64,000 nucleotides of DNA from Hungatella effluvii. GTDB lineage: Bacteria; Bacillota; Clostridia; Lachnospirales; Lachnospiraceae. Below the pieces are notes generated by a model. The model had not been told where the DNA came from. It saw nothing but the letters and a program-made list of their open reading frames with translations, and made no database searches. Positions within the stretch are counted from its first letter, which is position 1; each line of letters opens with the position of its first letter. The stretch covers positions 248,001 through 312,000 of the forward strand of contig NZ_QJKD01000006.1 of NCBI RefSeq assembly GCF_003201875.1, in the 5' to 3' direction. Made by a program: the position numbers and the translations under genes. Shown here in pieces: positions 1 to 8,742 of the stretch.

Positions 1-882
1 AATTTTTTGCAGTCCGTACGGCAGTCACTGCCGTTTCCGGTCTGCATGGGGGTGGCAGCCGGTATTTTTCCCGGAGGAATTATGGAGACGTACCAGAAGG
101 CAAGAGCCGCCTTTGGAGCCTGCAATATGGCGAGCCTCTCTCCTGTTCTCTGCAGTCTGGAACCCGGTTTCCACAGGCCGTTCCATGGTTTGACCGAAAA
201 ACAGAAGGAAGTGGATGACCGAATGCTGCTTTCCGCTCTGCTGACCGGGAATGAGCAGCTGATTGACGACAGTATCTCTGTCTGGATTCGCAGCCGCATT
301 CCGGAAGATGCTCCGCTTCTTGCCATTGTGCTGGAAGCAGTTCAGGATGAAAACCGTCTGTTTGCCTCCTGGGCCGAACTGTTCGAAAACCGTCACAAAG
401 GATTCCGCCATCAGACGGAGTATGTGGTCTTAAACTTCCGCGACATCATGGACGGATCGATGCGGATATCCTTTGAACGCTTCCGCCGCCGAATGCGGGC
501 GGATATCCTGTTTCTCTATGGGGAGCTGAAGTCCATTCACTCTCCGGAGGCCGATATGATCTATCAGGTCGCACACTATATCGAACTGAATTATAACCAG
601 CCTTTCAGCCAGGCAGCGTGTGCCCAGACCTTTTTTGTCAACCAGGAATACCTTTGCCGTAAATTCAAACAGACCTTCCACGTGACCATGATCACGTATT
701 TAAACGATCTTAGAATCAACCAGGCCAGGCAGATGCTGAAGGATCCCATGATAAAAATCCGCCAGATCGCCCACGAGGTCGGTTTCGAAGATGAAAAATA
801 CTTCTCACGCCAGTTTAAGAAGTCCACAGGGATGACGCCCAATGACTACAGAACGCGCTATCAGGAACAGCTCGGTGAGTAA
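1..882 (+). CDS. AraC-type DNA-binding regulator, C-terminal part (5' end outside window)
   Basis: The reading frame is already open at base 1, so the N-terminus is missing. The last ~100 residues are a clear AraC/XylS double helix-turn-helix: first helix pair around AACAQTFFVNQEYLCRKFKQ, second around IRQIAHEVGFEDEKYFSRQF, ending in the usual GMTPNDYR. The preceding ~180 residues are helical, without recognisable sugar-binding or receiver motifs. In Clostridia this arrangement is common in YesN-type response regulators, whose receiver domain would lie upstream of the window, but a plain AraC regulator is equally possible. Its target is unknown; no partner gene is visible. The gene ends in a hairpin at 886-941. 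Confidence 0.85.
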   Translation, partial: NFLQSVRQSLPFPVCMGVAAGIFPGGIMETYQKARAAFGACNMASLSPVLCSLEPGFHRPFHGLTEKQKEVDDRMLLSALLTGNEQLIDDSISVWIRSRIPEDAPLLAIVLEAVQDENRLFASWAELFENRHKGFRHQTEYVVLNFRDIMDGSMRISFERFRRRMRADILFLYGELKSIHSPEADMIYQVAHYIELNYNQPFSQAACAQTFFVNQEYLCRKFKQTFHVTMITYLNDLRINQARQMLKDPMIKIRQIAHEVGFEDEKYFSRQFKKSTGMTPNDYRTRYQEQLGE

Positions 883-885
883 AAT

Positions 886-941
886 CTGTCTGTTTCTGTG
901 TTCAGGGGCTGTTAAAAGCCATTGACAGCAGAAACAGACAG
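886..941 (+). terminator. Long hairpin just after the AraC gene
   Basis: A perfect 13-bp inverted repeat (CTGTCTGTTTCTG at 886-898 and its complement at 929-941) begins four bases after the stop codon, and its loop contains a smaller GGCT/AGCC stem. There is no T-run after it, so it may slow or stabilise RNA ends rather than act as a strong intrinsic terminator. Confidence 0.45.
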
Positions 942-974
942 GCGCTGCGGAAGCTTTGGCTGAAATTTTTTTGC

Positions 975-1003
975 TTGTAATACCGGCTGAGATGGTTTAT
1001 AGT
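975..1003 (+). promoter_or_regulatory. Predicted promoter of the Rpn-type gene
   Basis: TTGTAA at 975-980 and TATAGT at 998-1003 are separated by exactly 17 bases. Transcription would begin near 1010, leaving a leader of about 130 bases before the start codon at 1143. Confidence 0.5.
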
Positions 1004-1142
1004 CATATTATAGTTTGATCGCCGCGGTTTTCTGCTGCGGCATACGTTCTGTTCTCCGGCCAGGAGAACGAAAGAATCCCCGGCATTCTGCCGACGCAAT
1101 TCCAAAATAACAAGAAAACTGATAAAAAGGAGAAAACTGCTT

Positions 1143-1991
1143 ATGATGAAACGAAAGCTGGAAGAACTGAATTTAATGGATGATTTCCTGTTTCAGGAGA
1201 TGGTATCCAAAGAAGGAATTGGGGAGGAATTCTGCCGGATTCTTCTCAGTACAATCCTGAACAGAACTATACAGAAAGTGAGAATCATCCCGCAAAAAAC
1301 TGTGGCAGGAATTGATACCGGCAACCACGGGATCCGGCTTGACGCTTATGTCCAGGAGATATCCTCTGATGATATTTCCACAGATGACATAGAGGTTTCA
1401 ACGGATGTCTATGATATCGAGCCAAACAATACCTATGAAAAGGAATCTCTGCCCAGGCGGACACGTTATTATGATGCGCTCATTGATTCTCAGCTTTTAG
1501 AATCAGGGACAGATTACGGTCATATGAAAAATGTCATAATTATTATGATTCTTCCGTATGACCCATTTGACAGAAAACGTATGGTATACACAGTACAGAA
1601 CCGCTGCGTGGAGGATTCGTCAGTTTCTTATGATGACGGGCTGAAAAAAATCTATCTTTACACGAAAGGAACCGCCGGAAATCCTGGAAAAGCCCTTCGT
1701 GATATGTTAAAATATATAGAGAACAGTACGGACGACAATGTAACGGATGAGAACATTGCCAAAATCCATGGATTTGTCGATAAAGTAAAACGGGATAAGG
1801 AGGTTGGAATCAACTATATGAAATCATGGGAACGGGAACAGATGATCCATAAGGAAGGTTTGGAAGAAGGGCTGAAACGGGTCAATCAGCTGAATCTTAA
1901 ATTGATTGAGGCCTCCCGTACAGAAGATATGATCCGCGCAGCCAGGGACCGGGAGTTCCAGGAGAAGCTTTTTGAAGAATTTGGCCTTTAG
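1143..1991 (+). CDS. Rpn-family PD-(D/E)XK nuclease/putative transposase
   Basis: A 282-residue protein of the Rpn/PDDEXK_2 type, widespread in Clostridia and often present in many copies. Visible signs are the N-terminal LMDDFLFQEMVSKE block, the catalytic-style IRLDAYVQE segment (D and E of the nuclease core), the RTRYYDALIDSQLL region that carries the family's Q/Y motif, and a charged helical C-terminus. Characterised relatives (E. coli RpnA) cut DNA and promote RecA-independent recombination; whether this one does is inferred. An acidic low-complexity stretch (SSDDISTDDIEVSTD) is inserted after the catalytic strand. Start chosen because AAGGAG lies 10 bases upstream. No terminal inverted repeats of an insertion sequence were found around it. 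Confidence 0.85.
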   Translation: MMKRKLEELNLMDDFLFQEMVSKEGIGEEFCRILLSTILNRTIQKVRIIPQKTVAGIDTGNHGIRLDAYVQEISSDDISTDDIEVSTDVYDIEPNNTYEKESLPRRTRYYDALIDSQLLESGTDYGHMKNVIIIMILPYDPFDRKRMVYTVQNRCVEDSSVSYDDGLKKIYLYTKGTAGNPGKALRDMLKYIENSTDDNVTDENIAKIHGFVDKVKRDKEVGINYMKSWEREQMIHKEGLEEGLKRVNQLNLKLIEASRTEDMIRAARDREFQEKLFEEFGL

Positions 1992-1995
1992 CGTT

Positions 1996-2048
1996 AAAAG
2001 GTGCAGCCTTACCAGGCATATGAATTGCCTGGTAAGGCTGCACCTTTT
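1996..2048. terminator. Perfect 23-bp hairpin, bidirectional terminator
   Basis: A flawless 23-bp inverted repeat (1996-2018 with 2026-2048, 7-base loop) starts with AAAAG and ends with CTTTT, so an intrinsic terminator can form on both strands. It lies exactly between two convergent genes: the Rpn-type gene ends at 1991 and the ABC ATPase gene ends at 2058 from the other side. Confidence 0.9.
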
Positions 2049-2057
2049 CTATACACG

Positions 2058-3716
2058 TTATCTGATAAACTCAATCTTTCCCGCAGTCACGCATTTCCCA
2101 GACTTCCGGTCAAACAGCAGGATATCATTTCCTTCTATATCCACCCCCGTCTTCTCTCCGATCTGGTAGGTGACGCCTCCGAAGACTACTCCTGTCAGCA
2201 GGAAATCGCCGACGCGCAGTTTTACGGTGGACTCCATACCGGTTGGCATGGCGCCGTAGACGGTGGCCTCTAAGCTTCCCTGGCCGGCGGAACTTAAGTT
2301 TAAGCATTCCGGTCTGACGCCGATGACAAAGTCCTCGTCTGTGATCACAGGATCGTCTTCCACCGCGTAATCGCTTTCGTCTACCTTCGCAATATGGTAT
2401 TTAAAGGTCTCGTCTTTATTTCCTTTTTCCACGGCCTTCTTGTCTTTTAAGATTTCCTGTTTTTTCTTCTCGGCCTCCTCATCAGCCTGGTTTCGTTCCA
2501 TAAACCAGCGATCCATGGAAATCGGTTTTTCCGGCAGGAATACGGCTTTTTCACCGTCCAGGACGGTCAGCTCCAGGGAACCATCCGATCTCTGTCTGCC
2601 CTTTGCCTCCATGAAGTTGATGGAAGGATTGCCGACGAAATCTGCCACGAAGAGATTGCGCGGACGGTTGTATACGTCTAAGGGCGCCTCGTACTGCTGG
2701 AGTACGCCGTTGTTGATGAGGCAGATCTTTGTAGCCAGTGTCATGGCCTCCATCTGATCATGGGTGACATAGACGAAGGTACTGCCCGTCTCCACATGCA
2801 GACGCTGAAGCTCATAACGCATCTCCAGACGCAGCTTGGCGTCTAAGTTCGACAGCGGCTCATCCATGAAGAGTACCGCGGGTTCCGGCGCCAGGGTCCT
2901 GGCAATGGCGACTCGCTGCTGCTGCCCGCCGGATAACTCTGCCGGGTAACGGTTCATGAACGGTCCGATCTTGACGATACGGGAGACACGTCTTACCGCC
3001 TGTTCCACCTCTTCTTTATGGAGCTTTCTGTTTTCTGTCAGCACTTTTTTGCCGTTTACCACAGCGAAGTCATTGTTTAATTCCTGGCCTTTGCCCTTGT
3101 AGGAAGCACGGAGGGAATCCAGCTTTGCCTGAAGCTCTGCGGCCTTTGCCTTCGCAGCAGCCTCGGGATCAGAACTTTCCTGAATATTGAAGCCGAACAG
3201 TGTCTTTGCCGTGTAGATCGACAGTGTGTAGGCGTCGATCAGCTTTAAATAGACCTTATCCATATCCAGCTTGCCTTTTTTGTCACGGCACTCTTCCACC
3301 AGTTCACCGATTCGTTTTCCGCTCTTTAAGGCCTGGATCAAATCATTGGTGGTCTTTGCCTCGAAATCAATCTGCGGCAGTTCCTCCTTGATGTTGCTCA
3401 AACCAAAGGAGATGTTCTGATAGACAGTCATATTGGGCCACAGCGCGTAGTTTTGGAATAAGAATCCCACTTTTCGTTTGTTGGCGGGCACATTGATGCC
3501 TGCCTCACTGTCAAATACCACCCGGTCGCCGATGGAGATCCGGCCGCTGGTAGGCGTCTCCAAACCTGCGATCATACGAAGGGTTGTCGTCTTTCCGCAG
3601 CCGGAGGGGCCTAGCAGGGTGATGAAAGAATTATCTTCTATATCGAGGTTCAAGTTGTCTACTGCGTAGAACTTCCCCCATCTCTTTGTCACATTTGTCA
3701 ATTTTATTTCTGGCAT
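2058..3716 (-). CDS. ABC importer ATPase with a large in-frame insertion
   Basis: ATP-binding subunit of the importer encoded just upstream on the same strand (1 base after the permease stop). It resembles the UgpC/FbpC class: Walker A GPSGCGKTT (~36-44), Q-loop Q88, signature LSGGQQQR (~261), Walker B VLFMDEP (~281), H-loop YVTHDQ, then a TOBE-type C-terminal domain. At 552 residues it is ~200 longer than the family norm (350-370). About 125 extra residues, charged and helical (~109-233), sit between the Q-loop region and the signature motif, and another Lys/Glu-rich stretch (~400-450) is inserted in the C-terminal domain. All ATPase motifs are intact, so it should be active. Ribosome site GGAGGT precedes the ATG. 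Confidence 0.9.
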   Translation of the reverse strand: MPEIKLTNVTKRWGKFYAVDNLNLDIEDNSFITLLGPSGCGKTTTLRMIAGLETPTSGRISIGDRVVFDSEAGINVPANKRKVGFLFQNYALWPNMTVYQNISFGLSNIKEELPQIDFEAKTTNDLIQALKSGKRIGELVEECRDKKGKLDMDKVYLKLIDAYTLSIYTAKTLFGFNIQESSDPEAAAKAKAAELQAKLDSLRASYKGKGQELNNDFAVVNGKKVLTENRKLHKEEVEQAVRRVSRIVKIGPFMNRYPAELSGGQQQRVAIARTLAPEPAVLFMDEPLSNLDAKLRLEMRYELQRLHVETGSTFVYVTHDQMEAMTLATKICLINNGVLQQYEAPLDVYNRPRNLFVADFVGNPSINFMEAKGRQRSDGSLELTVLDGEKAVFLPEKPISMDRWFMERNQADEEAEKKKQEILKDKKAVEKGNKDETFKYHIAKVDESDYAVEDDPVITDEDFVIGVRPECLNLSSAGQGSLEATVYGAMPTGMESTVKLRVGDFLLTGVVFGGVTYQIGEKTGVDIEGNDILLFDRKSGKCVTAGKIEFIR

Positions 3717-3717
3717 G

Positions 3718-5550
3718 TTAATTACCTCCGATACCGTCGTCCAGACTCGCTCCGGTCAGTTTATTTACTAATGTATTGAATATCAGGATCGTTACGATCA
3801 GGATTAAGTTGATGGCGCTGGAAAATGCGTATAAGCCCATCTCGTCAAAGTAATCCAGAGTCGTGGAAAGAATGAAGCCCTGCGTACAGAGAAGCAGGAA
3901 TAAGGATAGCTCTCTTAAACACGTCATAAACGGAAGCATGTATCCGCTTATAATGGCCGATTTCTGAATCGGAATGATGATACGGAACATCCTTTTAAAC
4001 CACGGCAGATCCTGAATAATCGCCGCTTCCTCGATCTCATTGCTGATCTGCAGCATGGAGTTTAATGCGCTCCTGCTGGCAAATGGTATGTACTTGATGG
4101 TACCTGCAATGATTAACAGCGTATAGGTGTTGAATAAATTGATCTTCTCATTGGAAAAGAGAATGAAGAACGCCGCGCCTACTGCGATGGACGGCATCAA
4201 GTATGGCAGGAAAGCCATTCCGTTCACGTAGTTGGCCCATTTGCTTCTCCGGTTCTTCGATACCGCGTATCCGATTAAGGTACCGATCGTACCGGCAATC
4301 AGTGCGCAGCATATGGAAACGAGAAGCGTTCCCCAGAAGGCGTGCCAGATCGTGGAGTTATATAGGATTCCCTTCTGACCGTACATTCCGTTTTCCGTGA
4401 TATTTTCACTGGTGATCCACCATTTGGTCGTTAAATTGCTTAAATTTCTTGTGTACAGGAAGCTGTAATCTCCCGGGTTCGGCAGGAAGGTCTCCAGTGC
4501 GAAGGAAAGAATCGGGAAAATACTCGTAAAGAAGGTTGCCACAATCATCACGATACCGATGACATACTTCCCCATTTTTCCGAGATTGATCTTGGAGAGC
4601 TGGCCCGATTTTCCGGTAACCGTCGTGTAATTCTTTCTGCTCTTTAAGCTCACCTGGTTCATGGTCAGGATCGCCACGCCGAATACCATCATGATAATGG
4701 CAAGAATACTGGCCTCACCGGTATACTTGGAGTTCATGGAGATATACTTGGTGGAAAGCGTCGTAAAGCCCAGATAATGCGGTACCGGATAACTTCCCAT
4801 GGCGCTTCCGAATACCAGAAGAACGGTGGAGAGAATTGCCGGTTTTACCATTGGAAGCGTGATCCGGAACATGGTTTTCCATTTCGGCGTATCGAGTATG
4901 GTGGCCGCTTCCTCCAGGTTGGCATCCATGTTGCGGAAAATGCCGCCGATCAGGATATAGGCGAAGGGAGCATAGTGAAGGCCCAGGACGACCGCACTGG
5001 GAAAGAGTCCCTGGCATACCCATTTGGGCGCCAGAATCCCAAACAGTGAAGCCAAAAGCCCGTTGGACGTTCCCACGACCGCGTTGCTGTTAAATAAGTT
5101 CTGCCATACGACCGCCAACGTCCACTGAGGCATGATATACGGGAAAATGAAGATGGAGCTTAAATACTTCTTGAATTTTAAATTGGTCCTCGTGACAAGG
5201 AATGCGAACACGCCGCCATAGAGAATCGAGATAAGACAGGTCAATACCGCTAAAAGCAGCGTATTCCATAACGGTTTCCACAGATTCGTTCTGGCCAGCC
5301 GGCTGGTAAATAAGTCAACATAGTTGACAATTGTATAGCCGGATGCCTTTCCCGTTAAATGGGCATCGATGGTTCCCGGATGGATCATGAGCGTATCCTT
5401 CACAATTGCCACGATTGGTGCAACCGTTGTAAAAGTCAGCACAATGCCGAACAACAGAAGGATGACATTCTGCGGTTTGGAAAAGTATGTCTTGATCTTA
5501 TTAAGCACGATGACCTTATTGTTTGACTTACGATTAACTGTCTGGTCCAT
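3718..5550 (-). CDS. Fused two-domain ABC importer permease (FbpB/ThiP-like)
   Basis: A 610-residue membrane protein containing two binding-protein-dependent permease domains in one chain, as in FbpB-like importers of ferric iron, thiamine, phosphonates or sugar phosphates. Each half carries an EAA coupling loop: NLEEAATILDTPKWKTMFRI in the first and EIEEAAIIQDLPWFKRMFRI in the second, each followed by a Pro-rich turn that contacts the ATPase. About twelve membrane segments are visible, the first near residues 33-53. It lies between the solute-binding protein and ATPase genes. Start supported by AAGGAG six bases upstream. The substrate cannot be read from sequence. Confidence 0.9.
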   Translation of the reverse strand: MDQTVNRKSNNKVIVLNKIKTYFSKPQNVILLLFGIVLTFTTVAPIVAIVKDTLMIHPGTIDAHLTGKASGYTIVNYVDLFTSRLARTNLWKPLWNTLLLAVLTCLISILYGGVFAFLVTRTNLKFKKYLSSIFIFPYIMPQWTLAVVWQNLFNSNAVVGTSNGLLASLFGILAPKWVCQGLFPSAVVLGLHYAPFAYILIGGIFRNMDANLEEAATILDTPKWKTMFRITLPMVKPAILSTVLLVFGSAMGSYPVPHYLGFTTLSTKYISMNSKYTGEASILAIIMMVFGVAILTMNQVSLKSRKNYTTVTGKSGQLSKINLGKMGKYVIGIVMIVATFFTSIFPILSFALETFLPNPGDYSFLYTRNLSNLTTKWWITSENITENGMYGQKGILYNSTIWHAFWGTLLVSICCALIAGTIGTLIGYAVSKNRRSKWANYVNGMAFLPYLMPSIAVGAAFFILFSNEKINLFNTYTLLIIAGTIKYIPFASRSALNSMLQISNEIEEAAIIQDLPWFKRMFRIIIPIQKSAIISGYMLPFMTCLRELSLFLLLCTQGFILSTTLDYFDEMGLYAFSSAINLILIVTILIFNTLVNKLTGASLDDGIGGN

Positions 5551-5573
5551 AACTAACTCCTTATAAAATGGGC

Positions 5574-5603
5574 TGCCGCATTAAGAACAGCCTTAATGCG
5601 GCA
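5574..5603 (-). promoter_or_regulatory. Intercistronic hairpin between binding protein and permease genes
   Basis: A perfect 12-bp stem (5574-5585 with 5592-5603, 6-base loop) lies in the 106-base gap after the binding-protein gene and before the permease gene. No T-run follows on the minus strand. Such stems commonly protect the upstream mRNA so that binding protein is made in excess over the membrane parts; that role is inferred. Confidence 0.6.
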
Positions 5604-5656
5604 CACCCGTTATCTCATTGCTGCGGTGACCCGCTTAAGCTTCTGCGAGTGATCGT

Positions 5657-7102
5657 TTACTGCGCTGAATCGCTGTATTTTGTCAGCAGCTCAATCCAGC
5701 TTCCTACTGTAAAGGATACGTCCGCACAGTATTCCGGATCTTCCAGAACCAGTTCGCCGTCGGTGGTCCACCACTCATATCCTCTGTCGTTCTTGCTGTC
5801 GAATTCGTTCTCGCCCTTGTCATTGTAGCCGCCCTTGCTGTGGCCGTAGATTTTTTCGGTCTCTTCCATAACGGTCGGGTTGGAGGAGTAACCGCCCATA
5901 TCTTTGCCCCATGCGGAGAATCCGTCTGCTGTGTTGGTCATATAGGCGATGAATGCACAGGAGGTCCATGGAAGCGGGCTGTTGTTGGTCAGGAATAAGT
6001 AATGGCAGTAGCCGTAGCCGCCGATGCCCTTGTAGCCATCCTGGTAGGCTGCAACTTTAATATTGTTGACGGATACTTCCGAAGATTCCTCAACGGAGCG
6101 AAGCTTTGAATATACGAGAAGTCCGCACTGGTCAGTAGCGGTCTTGGATACCAGAGTGTTACAGATCGGGCCGTCATCGGTCTGTTCATTGTAATTTTCT
6201 ACCCAGAGTTTGATCCATGCCAGGGCGTATGCGCCATTTTCACCGAGTCCCAAATCCTGTGCATCGGTTGCCATCTCATCGACCACCGGCTTGAAATACG
6301 CCTGTTTGCTGCTGTCTAACGCATCATATGCCTCTTTTAACCATCCGGCGTACGTATCTTCTGTCAGCATGTATAAGAAGTTCTTTCCTACAACCTCTGA
6401 ATCAATGTCCATGTATAACGGGTGAACGCCCTCTGCCACGAAATCCCAGCAGTTATTGAATTCAGCGTTTCCGGTGGAATTGTACATGAATACCTTATTC
6501 AGTGTCTGCAACGGAAGGAATCCTGTGTAAGCGTCTGCTGTAGTGCCGTTGGCATCTGCCCATTCCTTTGGAATAAAGGTCTTTAAAATACCGGTCTGTA
6601 CCATCTTGGATTCGATCTGGTTGCCATCCTGGATCAGGGTCATGGCAAATGTTCCGGAAGACTTTAACGAGTCAGCCGACAGCTGTTCGAAGATCTTATT
6701 ATTCTTTGGCTGCTGCCACTCATATTCCATGGTATAGGACGGATCGACGGACTGTAAGTATTCGATGAAAAGCGGTAAAGCGGTCTTTCCACGGCTGGAG
6801 TTGCCAACTCCGTAAAAGGTCTTTCCGTTGGACTCTTCGATTGCCTTCTTTGCCAGCTCTTCCATGCTCATGGTCTCGGCTTCTTTGATGATCTTTTCGA
6901 CTTCCGAAAGATTTGCGTCGTCCACTTTCGGCTCCTCTGCCTTTGCTTCGGCCTCGGGGGCCTTTGTTTCCTCCCCCTTTGCGGCCTCTGTCTGAGCCGC
7001 TGGTGCTGCGGTCGTTGGATCCGCCGCCTTAGAGCCGCATCCGGCAAGTGTTGCCGCCAACATGGTACTGATTAGAACTGCTGATAAAATTTGTTTTTTC
7101 AC
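5657..7102 (-). CDS. ABC importer solute-binding lipoprotein
   Basis: 481-residue extracellular binding protein. It starts with a lipoprotein signal (positive MKK, hydrophobic stretch, lipobox LAGC with Cys22), then an Ala/Glu/Lys-rich tether (~23-60), then a type-2 periplasmic-binding-protein-like domain. It is first in an operon with the permease and ATPase. It is longer than iron-binding FbpA proteins (~340) and its ligand is unknown; the adjacent sensor genes resemble phosphoglycerate or sugar-phosphate sensing sets, which is only a hint. The gene is preceded by a ~170-base structured leader with its own promoter. Ribosome site AAGGAGGAG lies just upstream of the start. Confidence 0.88.
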   Translation of the reverse strand: MKKQILSAVLISTMLAATLAGCGSKAADPTTAAPAAQTEAAKGEETKAPEAEAKAEEPKVDDANLSEVEKIIKEAETMSMEELAKKAIEESNGKTFYGVGNSSRGKTALPLFIEYLQSVDPSYTMEYEWQQPKNNKIFEQLSADSLKSSGTFAMTLIQDGNQIESKMVQTGILKTFIPKEWADANGTTADAYTGFLPLQTLNKVFMYNSTGNAEFNNCWDFVAEGVHPLYMDIDSEVVGKNFLYMLTEDTYAGWLKEAYDALDSSKQAYFKPVVDEMATDAQDLGLGENGAYALAWIKLWVENYNEQTDDGPICNTLVSKTATDQCGLLVYSKLRSVEESSEVSVNNIKVAAYQDGYKGIGGYGYCHYLFLTNNSPLPWTSCAFIAYMTNTADGFSAWGKDMGGYSSNPTVMEETEKIYGHSKGGYNDKGENEFDSKNDRGYEWWTTDGELVLEDPEYCADVSFTVGSWIELLTKYSDSAQ

Positions 7103-7275
7103 TTCTTACTCCTCCTTGTTATGAGCACTTGGAGACCGTATTTTGGTCTCCTACGTGCGATACATGTCATCTCCACTCAGCGTGCCCCGCTTTATCGGGT
7201 ATAGCGAGGTCTTTCACGAGCTTAGTGGAGTGGCTTCTTATTTCCTGCCTTTTCGATGCTGCAGCATCATCTGAT
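7103..7275 (-). promoter_or_regulatory. Structured 5' leader RNA of the ABC importer operon (possible riboregulator)
   Basis: Between the predicted transcription start (~7275) and the first gene lie about 170 untranslated bases that fold extensively. Seen directly: a closing stem CTCCACT (7171-7177) with AGTGGAG (7224-7230); inside it CGTG (7181-7184) with CACG (7215-7218) and a CCCG/CGGG hairpin (7186-7199); then an independent 7-bp hairpin GGAGACC/GGTCTCC (7131-7151) about 15 bases before the ribosome site. A perfect 14-base palindrome (7255-7268) lies near the transcription start. I could not match it to a riboswitch class I know. It could bind a metabolite or protein, or just stabilise the message. 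Confidence 0.5.
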
Positions 7276-7281
7276 GTAATT

Positions 7282-7310
7282 ATTATATCTGGTCTCTTCG
7301 TCATTTTAAA
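7282..7310 (-). promoter_or_regulatory. Predicted promoter of the ABC importer operon
   Basis: Read on the minus strand, TTTAAA (7310-7305) and a consensus TATAAT (7287-7282) are 17 bases apart. The -35 box is weak, which fits an activator-dependent promoter, for example one driven by the adjacent YesN-type regulator. The rest of the gap to about 7590 is AT-rich, and I see no gene in it. Confidence 0.55.
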
Positions 7311-7594
7311 CTAGACAATACTGTTATTCCTTTGTGTATCCTGATATTTTGTATATTATTTCTGCTTGCACAGTAAAGTTATTATATATATTGTACACAA
7401 AACAAGCGGAGCATTCCGATGCGTCTGTCTATAATGGCGGCTTTTGCCGGTTTTAACAGCTTAGTACAGTACTTTCATTTATACCGTTTAAGTAAATGGC
7501 AGTTCTGAAAACATTGTTGAATTTAAATGTGATGATGCGTTAATGTGGTTGTGCTTCAATCAATACTGCAATACTTTTCGAAATCCCCCGCTTA

Positions 7595-7603
7595 TGCTAT
7601 ACT
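7595..7603 (+). promoter_or_regulatory. Extended -10 promoter of the Dabb gene
   Basis: TG-C-TATACT at 7595-7603 is an extended -10 element with no good -35 box, about 75 bases upstream of the Dabb start. Confidence 0.45.
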
Positions 7604-7678
7604 TGATACAGTACAGAAACAATTTTCCCAACATCCATTTCCAATTATTATTTCCACATGAAAAGGAGCCGTTATCCT

Positions 7679-7963
7679 ATGAAACACTATATCATCGTAA
7701 AATTTTCCGAAACCGTCAAAGAGAAAGAAGCCCTGTATCCGGAAATTGAAGTCCTGTTTAAAAAGGCAGAAAAAATAGAAGGTATACACCAGGTATCCTT
7801 CTATCCTTCCGTGATTGATCTGCCTAACCGATACGATTTCATGATTTTAATAGAGCTGGAGCGTGAGGCGCTTGCTGTTTTCGACGCTTCCGATATTCAC
7901 CGTGACTGGAAAGCAAAGTACGGCAGTTTACTCACTGCCAAGACGATCTTTGACTGCTGCTAA
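7679..7963 (+). CDS. Small Dabb-type (stress-responsive alpha/beta-barrel) protein
   Basis: About 94 residues beginning MKHYIIVKF. It has the ferredoxin-like Dabb pattern: an N-terminal beta strand, an amphipathic helix, a GIHQVSFYPSV strand, DFMILIELE strand, a helix with a conserved HxxW-like segment (DIHRDWKAKYG) and a final strand. Relatives form dimers; few have known functions. An upstream in-frame ATG at 7658 is rejected because the ribosome site AAAAGGAG lies between the two ATGs, 10 bases before 7679. The gene sits alone on the plus strand between the sensory and transport operons and ends 14 bases from the oppositely transcribed regulator, with no terminator between them. Confidence 0.75.
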   Translation: MKHYIIVKFSETVKEKEALYPEIEVLFKKAEKIEGIHQVSFYPSVIDLPNRYDFMILIELEREALAVFDASDIHRDWKAKYGSLLTAKTIFDCC

Positions 7964-7977
7964 AGCGCCGAATGGCC

Positions 7978-8742
7978 TTAAGAATTCGCAGACTGGTATT
8001 CAGAGGGGGTGACGCCCGCTATTTTCTTAAATGTGCTGGAGAAATAAGTGATATCGCGGTAGCCGACCATCTCTCCCACCTCATACACCTTATAGCGGCA
8101 GTTGGTCAGAAGCTTCATCGCCTCCCTGATTCTGCACCGGGTTATATAGGCCATAACAGTGTAATCCGTCTCTTTCTTGAACAGATGGCTTAAGTGCCCT
8201 TCGCTGATCCCCAGAGATTCGGCGATCGTTCCTACACTTAAGTCACTGTCATTGTAATGCTCGGTTATGTAGGCGATTGCCTCTTTGATATACCGGCTCT
8301 TATCGCCCGTCTTGATTCCGGGAGAAAGAATCTTTGACTCCTCCTGGCGTTCCTTTTCTTCCCGCTCTTTTACCAGCTTATCACGCACCCTGCTGACTGC
8401 GTCTTCCAGTTCGCCATCCTCAAAGGGTTTCAGTAAATAATCGAAAGCCAGCAGCTTTAACGCATTTCTGGCGTATTCGAATTCGCTGTAGGCGGTCAGA
8501 AAGATGACGGAGACGTGGTTTCCCTCCTCACGAAGGACTCTTAGCATTTCGATTCCATCCATCTTTGGCATCCGGATATCGGAGATGATCAGATCCGGGT
8601 TATATTTGCGGCATGCCTCCAGGCCCTCCAGGCCATTGGCCGCCTCGCCGGCCACCATGCAGTCTAAGGACGCCCAGTCCGTCTCCATGACAATTCCTTT
8701 TCTCACAAATACCTCGTCGTCAATTACCAATACCTTAAGCAT
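7978..8742 (-). CDS. YesN-type response regulator with AraC DNA-binding domain
   Basis: 254 residues. The N-terminal receiver has the acidic pair at D8/D9, phospho-acceptor D55 (LIISDIRMPK), the conserved Thr in IFLTAY and Lys in LLKPF. A short linker leads to an AraC double helix-turn-helix (SVGTIAESLGISEGHLSHLF and YEVGEMVGYRDITYFSSTF). It is compact for the class, as many YesN proteins exceed 500 residues. It overlaps the kinase gene by 8 bases, so both are co-translated. It probably binds upstream of the neighbouring importer operon, whose -35 box is weak. Confidence 0.93.
   Translation of the reverse strand: MLKVLVIDDEVFVRKGIVMETDWASLDCMVAGEAANGLEGLEACRKYNPDLIISDIRMPKMDGIEMLRVLREEGNHVSVIFLTAYSEFEYARNALKLLAFDYLLKPFEDGELEDAVSRVRDKLVKEREEKERQEESKILSPGIKTGDKSRYIKEAIAYITEHYNDSDLSVGTIAESLGISEGHLSHLFKKETDYTVMAYITRCRIREAMKLLTNCRYKVYEVGEMVGYRDITYFSSTFKKIAGVTPSEYQSANS

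Noticed and set aside
902..1105. Minus-strand open frame of 67 codons before the Rpn-type gene
   Set aside because: No ribosome site; it overlaps a plus-strand promoter and shows no protein-like pattern.
1143..1991. Rpn-type gene as an intact insertion sequence
   Set aside because: No flanking terminal inverted repeats or target duplications were found; the 23-bp repeat after it is a single terminator stem.
7103..7275. TPP riboswitch in the importer leader
   Set aside because: A CTGAG string and a GGGG segment are present, but the conserved ACCTGATC and GGATAATGCC parts of the TPP aptamer are missing.
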